Positions 1 through 6,250 of a stretch of 6,284 nucleotides of DNA are shown here, in pieces. Below the pieces are notes generated by a model. It did not search any database. It saw only the letters and a program-made list of their open reading frames with translations, and was not told the origin of the DNA. The stretch covers positions 1-6,284 of the forward strand of contig CALYRQ010000058.1 of assembly GCA_945483375.1 (NCBI GenBank), read 5' to 3'. Positions within the stretch are counted from its first letter, which is position 1; every line of letters begins with the position of its first letter. The position numbers were made by a program, and so were the translations under genes. Source of the DNA: an uncultured Elusimicrobia bacterium (GTDB lineage Bacteria; Elusimicrobiota; Elusimicrobia; Elusimicrobiales; Elusimicrobiaceae).

Positions 1-1543
1 GGGCGGCAAACCCGGTACCGAAACAGCGCGGGCAGCCCACCGATTTAAAAAACGTCCAGGAGTTTTGGTCGCGCGGATTTAAATGACCTTCCTGAATAAT
101 GCGCGCAATCATGGACGGATCCGGGATGTGCGGCACTTTGCAGTACGGGCACAGCATGCGCACCAAGCGCTGTGCGGCGACAAGCGCCAAAGAGCTGGCG
201 AGCAGGAAAGGTTCCATTCCCATATCGATTAGACGCGGTACGGCGCCCAAGGCTTCGTTGGTGTGCAAGGTAGACAGCACCAAGTGACCCGTCAAAGCCG
301 CTTTCAAGCAGGCTTCAGCGGTTTCGTTATCGCGCACCTCCCCTACCAGGATGACGTCCGGGTCCTGACGCAAGAACGAACGCAGACCCGCCGCAAAAGT
401 AAGCCCGATGGCCGGTTTTACCTGCACCTGGCTGATACCCGCCAGTTTGTATTCGACAGGGTCTTCCAGCGTCATAAAGTTAAGTTCGGGCGTACGAATG
501 GTGGTAAGCACCGCGTTAAGCGTGGTGGATTTACCGGAACCCGTAGGACCCGTAAGGAAAATCAGCCCGTGCGGCAGGTTGGCCGCTTCCAAGAAGGCTT
601 TTTTCTGTTCCGGCTCGAAACCGAGTTTGTCTACATTCATTTCCCCCGTACCTTTATCCAAGATACGAAGCACGAGTTTTTCGCCGTATACGGCGGGGCA
701 CACGCTGACGCGGACTTCAATCGAGCGGTTCTGGTAGCGGATGGTAAAGCTGCCGTCCTGCGGCAAGCGTTTTTCCGCGATATCCAATTTAGACAAAATT
801 TTAATACGGGAAATAATGGCGTTTACGGATTCTTTGGCCGGTGGAGTACGTTCGTACAAAGAACCGTCGATGCGGAAACGAAGCGAAACGCGTTCGTCAA
901 ACATTTCCAAGTGAATATCAGACGTGCGCTCCGTAATGGCCTGGCGCAAAATGGCGTTTACCTGTTTGACGTATTGGGAAGAATTGGGATTGACTTTATC
1001 CAAATCCAAGAACCCGGAAACGTCCACGTCTTCGTCACTTTCTTCCCCGGTTGCCGAGGCGTCCACCGGTTTGGCGGCTTCGTTCATGACTTCTTCCAAC
1101 AGGTTTTTGTTGGAATAGAACGTATCAATTACGTTTAAAAGTTGGCTTTTGCTGGCAATAAAAGGCTGCACCTGTTTGCCGGACATCATTTTGATGTTTT
1201 CAAGCAAAAACACGTTTGTCGGGTCCAGCACCGCCACGGCCAGTTCGGTGTCTTCTACGAATAAAGGAATCACCATGTTTTCGCGCGCGAATTTTTCGGG
1301 AATGAGTTCCTGCAAGTTCTGTTCGCGTTCCGGCACCAAAATACCGTTTTCTTTCGAAGCGTAGGGAACGGCAAAATGTTTGGAAAGAGCCATGGTAACT
1401 TTTTCTTCGGAAGCGAAGCCGAACTTGATAATCGCTTCCGCTACGGAAACGTTGTTTTGTTTGGAATAAAGCTGCGCGCGTTTAACTTGTTCCGCCGTCA
1501 GCGTGCCTTGTTCCATTAAAATTTCGCTTAACTGTTTTGCCAT
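1..1543 (-). CDS. pilB: Type IV pilus/T2SS assembly ATPase, PilB/GspE family (3' end cut by window edge)
   Basis: Hexameric cytoplasmic ATPase that powers pilin or pseudopilin polymerisation at the inner membrane. The start ATG at 1543-1541 has GAGG eight bases upstream; 514 full codons are visible and no stop is reached. Residues 1-145 form a T2SSE_N/MshEN-like domain, followed by an acidic linker (about 155-175). The ATPase core then shows TSDIHLE (207-213), AEKRLPQDG, Walker A GPTGSGKST (332-340, K338), the Asp box LEDPVE, Walker B DVILVGEVRD (396-405, E402) and the His box STLHTNE (H427). Two cysteine pairs, CPYC (465-468) and CPRC (504-507), make the zinc site typical of PilB/GspE and absent from PilT, which supports an assembly motor. 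Family members are usually about 560-580 residues, so roughly 50-60 C-terminal residues are missing. It lies downstream of the secretin, consistent with one gene cluster. PilB versus GspE cannot be settled from sequence alone; family assignment is very secure. Confidence 0.95.
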   Translation of the reverse strand, partial: MAKQLSEILMEQGTLTAEQVKRAQLYSKQNNVSVAEAIIKFGFASEEKVTMALSKHFAVPYASKENGILVPEREQNLQELIPEKFARENMVIPLFVEDTELAVAVLDPTNVFLLENIKMMSGKQVQPFIASKSQLLNVIDTFYSNKNLLEEVMNEAAKPVDASATGEESDEDVDVSGFLDLDKVNPNSSQYVKQVNAILRQAITERTSDIHLEMFDERVSLRFRIDGSLYERTPPAKESVNAIISRIKILSKLDIAEKRLPQDGSFTIRYQNRSIEVRVSVCPAVYGEKLVLRILDKGTGEMNVDKLGFEPEQKKAFLEAANLPHGLIFLTGPTGSGKSTTLNAVLTTIRTPELNFMTLEDPVEYKLAGISQVQVKPAIGLTFAAGLRSFLRQDPDVILVGEVRDNETAEACLKAALTGHLVLSTLHTNEALGAVPRLIDMGMEPFLLASSLALVAAQRLVRMLCPYCKVPHIPDPSMIARIIQEGHLNPRDQNSWTFFKSVGCPRCFGTGFAA

Positions 1544-1551
1544 TTCCTAAT

Positions 1552-1555
1552 CCTC
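1552..1555 (-). promoter_or_regulatory. Shine-Dalgarno site of the ATPase gene
   Basis: GAGG on the minus strand lies eight bases before ATG 1543. It fixes the start and gives a protein beginning MAKQLSEIL, which matches the usual start of the T2SSE_N domain. Confidence 0.7.
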
Positions 1556-1574
1556 TTAAATAAACACTGTAATG

Positions 1575-1621
1575 GTCCGCTTGAAACCTGCGGGCCGGGG
1601 CACGCGCCAGGTTTGGCGGAC
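1575..1621 (-). other. Long interrupted hairpin in the leader of the ATPase gene
   Basis: A two-part inverted repeat: GTCCGC (1575-1580) pairs with GCGGAC (1616-1621), and inside it AAACCTG (1584-1590) pairs with CAGGTTT (1608-1614). Three bases against one base are unpaired between the stems, and the loop is GC-rich. On the pilB message it would end about 30 bases before the start codon and about 20 bases before the Shine-Dalgarno site. No clean U-tract follows (only TGTTTATTT several bases later), so it is not a standard terminator. A role in mRNA processing, stability or translation is possible but inferred. Confidence 0.6.
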
Positions 1622-1639
1622 TACTGCTGTTTTCACGTA

Positions 1640-1667
1640 CCTGCCCCCGTTTGTACGCGGGGGCAGG
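1640..1667 (-). other. Perfect 10-bp GC-rich hairpin after the secretin gene
   Basis: CCTGCCCCCG (1640-1649) is a perfect inverted repeat of CGGGGGCAGG (1658-1667) with an 8-base loop. It sits about 30 bases after the secretin stop codon. The downstream side on the minus strand reads TACGTGAAAAC, with no U-run, so a classical Rho-independent terminator is not supported in either direction. It could instead protect the 3' end of the upstream message after processing, or attenuate transcription into the ATPase gene; both are inference. Confidence 0.65.
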
Positions 1668-1698
1668 ACAAATTGGCACTACTTAAACTTCCCTCCGG

Positions 1699-3291
1699 CT
1701 ATTCGGCAAGAATCGTCGGAGTGATGAAGATGACCAAGTCCGTGGTGCTTTTGGATTTGGTTTTGCTGGTAAACAACCAGCCGATTATCGGAATATCACC
1801 CAAGAGCGGCACTTTGCGGGTTTGATCCGTTTCGCGGGAAGTCAACAGACCGCCGATAACAACCGTCTGGCCGTTTTTCACGCGAACCAAGGTGGAAGCG
1901 GCGCGGGTGGTGGTATCTCTCGTATTTTCGAAACCGGAAGCGACCACATCCGAGTAAGAAGGCTGTACATACAAGGTTACATAGCCTTCGCGGTTTACCT
2001 GCGGGGTAACCTGCAGCGTAAGACCGACGCGTTTTCTTTCCGCAGAGGAGGTGGACATTTCCGTTCCGCCGCTGCCGGACAGGTTCTGCGTATAACCCAC
2101 CGTCGCGTCCGTAGACGTGGTAATGGTGGCCGTTTTGTTATTCAGAGTGACTACTTTCGGTTTACCCAGGTATTTGGCTTCGCCGCGGGTAAGCAAACTT
2201 CTGAGCACGATGTTAAAAGCGGTGAAATCCAACAAGCCGCCTTCGTCTTCCCCTTCATCGCTGCTGGAAGAGGAGGAAGAGGAGCCGCTACCGCTGCCAC
2301 TGGAATCGCTGTTCAGCTGATCTTTGGTCGGGAAGATATAGTTCCAGCCCTTTACGCCGATACCTTTCAGGTATTCATAATCCACTTTACGTTTGGGCCC
2401 GGTCATTGACACCATCGTACCGTCGGAACCGCCGTATTCAAAGCCTAAGTTAAGACCGCTCGTTTTGCTTACTTCTACGATTTGCGCTTCAATCAAAATC
2501 TGCGGAGGCTTAATATCCAACTCGGCCAGGATGTTTTCCACTTGCGGGAAAACTTCGGCCACATCGGTAATAATCAGTTTGTTGGTGCGGGGATCCACCG
2601 CAATTTTACCCACGGGGGAAAGCATGCTCTGCACGATTTTGGTAATTTCCGCGCCGCCGCTGCTGTAAGAGTCGGACGAGTTGGAAGAAGCGCCCGTATT
2701 ACCGCCGCCCAAGCTGTTCATTACGTCGCCCATGCCGCCGCCGGAGTAGGAAGATCCGGTGGAAACGTCCTGCGGCATAATGCTGGTGAGTTCGCTGGAA
2801 GCGGAACCCACGCCCTGGAGCGAGATGTAGCTGAGCGTATAAATTTTGGTAATCGTATCCGGAGCGTCATTGGAACGTTTGGTTACGACGTAACTGTCGC
2901 TTTTCCCGATACGCTGGTAAGCTAACCCGTGTACGCGAAGAAGCGTATCGAGCGCCTCGCGCACCGTAACGCGCGTTAAAGAGGCCGTTACTTTTTTATT
3001 GGCGAATTCTTCGCTCATAATAAAGTTGATTTTGGCCTGCGTGGTAATGCTGTTCAAAAACGCCGATATCGGTACGTTGGAAACGCGGATGGACACTTTG
3101 CGCTCCAGAGGAGAAGGTCCTTCCAGCTCCTTATACAGATCGGTTTCGCCCGTCAGCTTTACCGTGGTATCTTCCGTGATGGCAATGGTATCATCGCTGG
3201 GAAGAGTTTGGCGCGCCGTTTGCGCGGCGGCGTTGCCTCCAAGTCCAAGCGCAGTTACACAAGCCAGCACAACTGCTAAACGATTTGTCAT
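1699..3291 (-). CDS. pilQ: Outer-membrane secretin, PilQ/GspD family
   Basis: Forms the multimeric gated channel through which the pilus or secreted cargo crosses the outer membrane. The 530-residue protein has a Sec signal peptide (1-23, ending NAAAQ), an N0/STN-like domain (about 64-138), an N1/secretin-N domain (about 146-262) carrying a Gly/Ser-rich loop (177-213), and the C-terminal secretin barrel (about 264-530). Diagnostic barrel motifs are KPPQILIEAQIVEVS (261-275), GKPKVVTLNNKTATI (376-390), VKNGQTVVIGGLL (471-483), VPLLGDIPIIGWLF (494-507) and TDLVIFITPTIL (517-528). There is no AMIN domain before N0, making it shorter than typical PilQ (about 700 residues or more). A Ser/Gly run followed by Asp/Glu (328-352) interrupts the start of the barrel domain. 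ATG 3291 has GGAGG four bases upstream, a tight spacing, but the signal peptide supports this start. It follows the pilP stop by 33 bases. Secretin identity is certain; PilQ rather than GspD is inferred from the neighbours. Confidence 0.95.
   Translation of the reverse strand: MTNRLAVVLACVTALGLGGNAAAQTARQTLPSDDTIAITEDTTVKLTGETDLYKELEGPSPLERKVSIRVSNVPISAFLNSITTQAKINFIMSEEFANKKVTASLTRVTVREALDTLLRVHGLAYQRIGKSDSYVVTKRSNDAPDTITKIYTLSYISLQGVGSASSELTSIMPQDVSTGSSYSGGGMGDVMNSLGGGNTGASSNSSDSYSSGGAEITKIVQSMLSPVGKIAVDPRTNKLIITDVAEVFPQVENILAELDIKPPQILIEAQIVEVSKTSGLNLGFEYGGSDGTMVSMTGPKRKVDYEYLKGIGVKGWNYIFPTKDQLNSDSSGSGSGSSSSSSSSDEGEDEGGLLDFTAFNIVLRSLLTRGEAKYLGKPKVVTLNNKTATITTSTDATVGYTQNLSGSGGTEMSTSSAERKRVGLTLQVTPQVNREGYVTLYVQPSYSDVVASGFENTRDTTTRAASTLVRVKNGQTVVIGGLLTSRETDQTRKVPLLGDIPIIGWLFTSKTKSKSTTDLVIFITPTILAE
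2236..2310 (-). repeat. Low-complexity Ser/Gly then Asp/Glu tract inside the secretin gene
   Basis: Codons 328-352 encode a serine/glycine run (eight consecutive serines at 337-344) followed by an acidic stretch, DEGEDEGG. Serine codons are mixed TCC, TCT and AGC, so this is a purine/pyrimidine-biased tract on the DNA rather than a perfect microsatellite. It lies between the first barrel strand region and the helix leading to GKPKVV. Confidence 0.75.
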
Positions 3292-3295
3292 CTAT

Positions 3296-3300
3296 CCTCC
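3296..3300 (-). promoter_or_regulatory. Shine-Dalgarno site of the secretin gene
   Basis: GGAGG lies in the 33-base pilP–pilQ gap, only four bases (ATAG) before ATG 3291. The spacing is shorter than usual. No other in-frame start preserves the signal peptide, so the start is kept. Confidence 0.7.
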
Positions 3301-3324
3301 TGTGATTACCTGCTAAATGTGTTG

Positions 3325-3969
3325 CTATTTCAACTGAACTTTCCGTACAAATTTATGCCCTTTGTAAGAAAATACTACTTCTTCCGGCCGCACTTCTACA
3401 ATGCGCGCGCCGTAAATCGATTTGCCCACCGTATAAATACGGCTGCCGATGAACACTTCCTGCCCGATAATGCCGCCTACTTTGATTTTATTGCGGACCT
3501 CGCGGGTAGGGTCTTTAATGCGCGCAAGTTCCAGCTGGCGCAAGCGTTCGGCTTCTTCGCGTTTGCGTCTTTCTTCGGCCAGTTTGCGCTGGCGTTCGGC
3601 CTCAATGGCGGCCAGACGCTGCTGTTCGCGGTACTGCAAAAGCAAAAAATCATCGGGAGACAGAGTCGGGTCGCGGCGGTTTTTGGGGTTGTATACCACG
3701 CGCGGCGTTTTGGCCGGCGTTTCTTCCGCCACTTCTTCCCGTTTGGACACAAAACCTTCCGCCTCTTCCGGAGCGGCGGACGTCTGTTCCAACACGGCCG
3801 CATCCTTCTCCAAAGCAGGCGCTTCCGCCGGCAGTTCCGTAATTTTGGCCTGGGCAGCCAACGCCCGTTGGGCTTTCGGCGCCACTTTGCCTTCCAACGC
3901 GGTGTCTTTCTGCGCAAAAACGCACGGAGCGGCTAATACGGCAATTAAAAGAAAGGTGATATTTTTCAT
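3325..3969 (-). CDS. pilP: PilP-like periplasmic linker between PilN/PilO and the secretin
   Basis: Expected to connect the inner-membrane alignment complex to the secretin N-domains, like PilP or GspC. The 214 residues comprise a signal peptide (1-19, hydrophobic core ITFLLIAVLAAP), a low-complexity Ala/Glu/Pro linker (about 20-90), the RRDP motif (98-101) that marks PilP/GspC proteins, a strongly charged Glu/Arg/Lys helix (about 110-152), and a C-terminal beta-rich HR-like domain (about 162-214) with GGIIGQEVFIGSRIYTVGKS and GARIVEVRPEEVVF. Classical PilP is a lipoprotein; here the cysteine C16 is preceded by LAAP, a poor lipobox, and cleavage by signal peptidase I after VFA is equally plausible. 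ATG 3969 overlaps the pilO stop as ATGA, implying translational coupling, with a purine-rich GGGGGA just upstream. The charged helix between RRDP and the HR domain is unusual. The call rests on order, signal peptide, RRDP and HR-like fold rather than strong overall similarity. Confidence 0.82.
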   Translation of the reverse strand: MKNITFLLIAVLAAPCVFAQKDTALEGKVAPKAQRALAAQAKITELPAEAPALEKDAAVLEQTSAAPEEAEGFVSKREEVAEETPAKTPRVVYNPKNRRDPTLSPDDFLLLQYREQQRLAAIEAERQRKLAEERRKREEAERLRQLELARIKDPTREVRNKIKVGGIIGQEVFIGSRIYTVGKSIYGARIVEVRPEEVVFSYKGHKFVRKVQLK

Positions 3970-4643
3970 AACTTTCCCCCCGCCTGTTTTTCGGCTTCCG
4001 GTTTGGCGCGTTTTTGGGCCATGATTGTATCATAATCCTTGAAGAGTTGTTTGGCAATTTTCTCTTTCGGGAAAATGGTGTTAAACTTCATGGAAATTTT
4101 GTTATTGCCCAAATGTTCCGGGTCCGTATCTTTGGTAATGGAAAAGTCGGATACTTTTAAATACTCGTCGTTATTTTCGATATCCGCCAAAAAGCGCGCA
4201 AAGCGCGTAAAATCCATTTCCGAGCTGACCTGAAGCGAAACGGCCTCGTACGTCGGGTTCGAGGCGTCTTCCGTTTGGGAGCCGTTCATCTGGGGCGTTA
4301 GTTCGGCGTCTTTAAACACGCCCAGAATCTGGCTGGTCAGCCAGCCGTTCTTATCCGAAATGTCCGGAAAGCGCGGTTCCAATTCAAACAACAAATCTTT
4401 ATTGGTCATGTATTCCCGCTCGCTGGACTGCTGCATGTGAATGGCGTCCATTTGTCCGTTGTAGTTGTTGATTTTGTCGGCAAACTGGCCGCTGCAATAC
4501 TTAAACCCTAAGAATACGACCAGCACGGCCACAAACTGCTTGACGAACAATTTGTAATTGCCCTCTTGCATGACCGTTTGAATATCCTGGAAACCTTTTT
4601 TTAAGGCTTCCACCTGCTTGTTATTTTTCAAATTAGCGGCCAT
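3966..4643 (-). CDS. pilO: PilO-like inner-membrane alignment protein
   Basis: A 225-residue bitopic protein expected to pair with the PilN half of the upstream fusion and to bind PilP in the periplasm. It has a short cytoplasmic N-terminus (1-32), one transmembrane helix (about 33-49, FVKQFVAVLVVFLGFKY), a helical stretch (about 52-90), then a ferredoxin-like region (about 98-192: WLTSQILGVFKDAEL, AVSLQVSSEMDFTRFARFLADIE, YLKVSDFSI, ISMKFNTIFP) and a charged tail. This layout and length match PilO/GspM. An earlier in-frame ATG at 4679 would add 12 residues, but ATG 4643 has GGAGG eight bases upstream and is preferred. The gene overlaps the end of the pilM–pilN fusion by 11 bases and shares ATGA with pilP, so the three are probably translationally coupled. 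Sequence similarity in PilO is always low, so the identification leans on topology and position. Confidence 0.85.
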   Translation of the reverse strand: MAANLKNNKQVEALKKGFQDIQTVMQEGNYKLFVKQFVAVLVVFLGFKYCSGQFADKINNYNGQMDAIHMQQSSEREYMTNKDLLFELEPRFPDISDKNGWLTSQILGVFKDAELTPQMNGSQTEDASNPTYEAVSLQVSSEMDFTRFARFLADIENNDEYLKVSDFSITKDTDPEHLGNNKISMKFNTIFPKEKIAKQLFKDYDTIMAQKRAKPEAEKQAGGKL

Positions 4644-6216
4644 TGTTGCGACCTCCTTCTTTGGAACAGGTGAAAACAAAACGCGTTTCTTTTTCCACCC
4701 CGGATCCGCCGGATGTATTGTTTCCGCCGGACGCCGTGCCCGCTACGCTGACGAAGCGGATGGCGGCGGAATTACCGCAAATTTTGTTGATAATGGGCTG
4801 CGCGGCAAGCGCATCGCGGAATTGGTTGCCCATGGCCAAATCGGCCTGTCCGTCCCCGCCGGATTTAATGGAACCCTCAATCGTAACGGAGCGGGCTTCG
4901 GAACCTTTCGTGGGGAACGGGTCGCCGTATTCCAGTTTGGTAATCCACACCTGCTGCGGAATTGCGTCCACGATTTCCATAATAAGCGGCGTAATGGTGT
5001 TATCGTAGCGCGTCATCGCCTGCAAGTTGCTGTTTTGTGTTTTCATACGGCTTAAATTGCTCTGGATTTGGTTGGCGGTAAGACCGTCAAAATCGGCCAC
5101 CGTGCGCTGCTGGGAGGCTTTGGCGCTCTGGAGCTCTTTGGCTTTGCTTTGCACCCCCAGATAGCCTTTGCCGATAAGCAGAAGAAGAATTACAATCAAC
5201 GCCGCGGCCACTTTCCAGGCCGTCAAACTGGCGTTAAATTCGTAGTCGCTCAAACGGGTACCTTTGGTAAAGTCCAAATCCGGGGTTTTATGGTCGTAGA
5301 ACTTAATGCTCGCGCCGATGGCGGCGATTTCCCCCGCCGATTTGGTTTCAATACCGTAAATTTCGCTTAAATTCCATTTGCGAACCGGTTTTTTGGAATC
5401 GGCTTCCAACGCAGGCACCCACTGTTCAATATCCGTACCCACGATGACGGCTTCTTCAAACGGGTCTTTTTCCAGCTGTTTGGCGATAAATTCCGTGCAG
5501 TTGGTGATTTCGAAGCGGCGGCGTTCCGCCGGGAGCGAGCCCGAAATTTCCACTTCGCGCAAGAGTACGGGCGCATTTTCGTTTAAGAACACGAAGTTCG
5601 CCATATCTTTGCCGAAGAAGGAATAAATGCGGCCCCCGTCGCCCACGGCTTCTTTGTCGCTGTCATTAAACGCGCGGCCCAAAGACAGGCTCGAAGGTTC
5701 TACGGATACCAACTCAAGGCCCACCGATTTCAACCCTTTCTGCAAGCGTTCGATAATCAGTTTGGTGGTTAATGCAAACACCACTCCCAAACGTTTTTGT
5801 TTGGTGGCTGCGGTTTCAAATTCGTAGACGTGGTAAGCGTATTCGGCTTTTTCAAATGGGAAATGGATGTATTTGCGCGCCTGAAGCGGAATGGAACTCT
5901 TCCACATTTTGCGTTCGATGGCGGCCGGAATGACAAAGTGGCGCAACAAGCAGAATGCAGGCGCCAAACTGACGACGACGCGGTTCGTTTTCCATTTTTT
6001 CTTGGAAGTTACTTTGCCGAGCGAATCCAACCAGTTATCCATCGAAAAGAACGTTTCGTTTAAATCAAGCGGTTTAAGCCCCGTGCGGTCCACGGAGTGA
6101 ATCGGTACGCGCACCAAAGATTCCAGCACGGTGCCGCCGTCTTTTTTCGCGCTTTGGGCGACGTAAATTTCGTCAATCCCAATGTATACCCCCAGGCAAT
6201 CCGGGTGCGCGTTCAT
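4633..6216 (-). CDS. PilM–PilN fusion (GspL-like bitopic platform protein)
   Basis: One 527-residue frame joins two proteins that are usually separate in type IV pilus operons. Residues 1 to about 310 are an actin-like PilM domain: LGVYIGIDEIYVAQ (8-21) fits the first phosphate strand, a conserved hydrophobic core follows (VVSLAPAFCLLRHFVIP), and EIAAIGASIKFYD (296-308) fits the closing Gly motif. A transmembrane helix (about 334-350, WKVAAALIVILLLLIGK) leads to a coiled-coil-like stretch (about 354-402) and a periplasmic ferredoxin-like PilN domain (about 408-492: TPLIMEIVDAIPQQVWITKLE, SVTIEGSI, NQFRDALAAQPIINK). The actin-like/TM/ferredoxin order is that of GspL. The PilN motif INLLP that docks onto PilM is not evident; DLDFTKG sits there instead. 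ATG 6216 is preferred over TTG 6231 because it has GGA six bases upstream, though the site is weak. It is the first gene seen in the operon and should recruit the ATPase. PilM/PilN naming is inferred from the downstream order; no single symbol is given because it is a fusion. Confidence 0.87.
   Translation of the reverse strand: MNAHPDCLGVYIGIDEIYVAQSAKKDGGTVLESLVRVPIHSVDRTGLKPLDLNETFFSMDNWLDSLGKVTSKKKWKTNRVVVSLAPAFCLLRHFVIPAAIERKMWKSSIPLQARKYIHFPFEKAEYAYHVYEFETAATKQKRLGVVFALTTKLIIERLQKGLKSVGLELVSVEPSSLSLGRAFNDSDKEAVGDGGRIYSFFGKDMANFVFLNENAPVLLREVEISGSLPAERRRFEITNCTEFIAKQLEKDPFEEAVIVGTDIEQWVPALEADSKKPVRKWNLSEIYGIETKSAGEIAAIGASIKFYDHKTPDLDFTKGTRLSDYEFNASLTAWKVAAALIVILLLLIGKGYLGVQSKAKELQSAKASQQRTVADFDGLTANQIQSNLSRMKTQNSNLQAMTRYDNTITPLIMEIVDAIPQQVWITKLEYGDPFPTKGSEARSVTIEGSIKSGGDGQADLAMGNQFRDALAAQPIINKICGNSAAIRFVSVAGTASGGNNTSGGSGVEKETRFVFTCSKEGGRNNGR
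4652..4656 (-). promoter_or_regulatory. Shine-Dalgarno site that decides the pilO start
   Basis: AAGGAGGT, embedded in the last codons of the upstream fusion gene, places GGAGG eight bases before ATG 4643. This favours 4643 over the in-frame ATG at 4679. Confidence 0.8.
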
Positions 6217-6230
6217 GTTTTGTCCAATCA

Positions 6231-6250
6231 AAGATTCAGAAAGACTCAGA
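6231..6250. repeat. Two tandem 10-bp units upstream of the fusion gene
   Basis: AAGATTCAGA and AAGACTCAGA stand side by side, differing at one base, 15 to 34 bases before the preferred start codon of the pilM–pilN fusion. The copy number is only two, so it may be chance; a regulator half-site pair is one possible reading. Confidence 0.4.

Noticed and set aside
263..1138. A 291-codon plus-strand open frame opposite the ATPase gene.
   Set aside because: It is antisense to the conserved ATPase domains, is rich in Phe, Arg and His as expected from reading the opposite strand of this codon usage, and shows no recognisable domain.
1640..1667. The GC-rich hairpin as a Rho-independent terminator.
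   Set aside because: No T-run follows the stem on either strand, so it is listed only as a hairpin.
1482..1679. Short minus-strand frame of 65 codons across the pilQ–pilB spacer.
   Set aside because: It runs through both hairpins, overlaps the ATPase start in another frame and has no clear ribosome site or recognisable motif.
3319..3936. A 205-codon plus-strand open frame opposite pilP.
   Set aside because: Its Phe/Arg/Gln-rich composition mirrors the Glu/Ala/Lys-rich PilP, so it is a shadow frame; pilP has signal peptide, RRDP motif and coupled start.
4644..4679. Longer PilO starting at ATG 4679.
   Set aside because: The extension overlaps the fusion gene further, and the strong GGAGG at 4652-4656 is correctly spaced only for ATG 4643.
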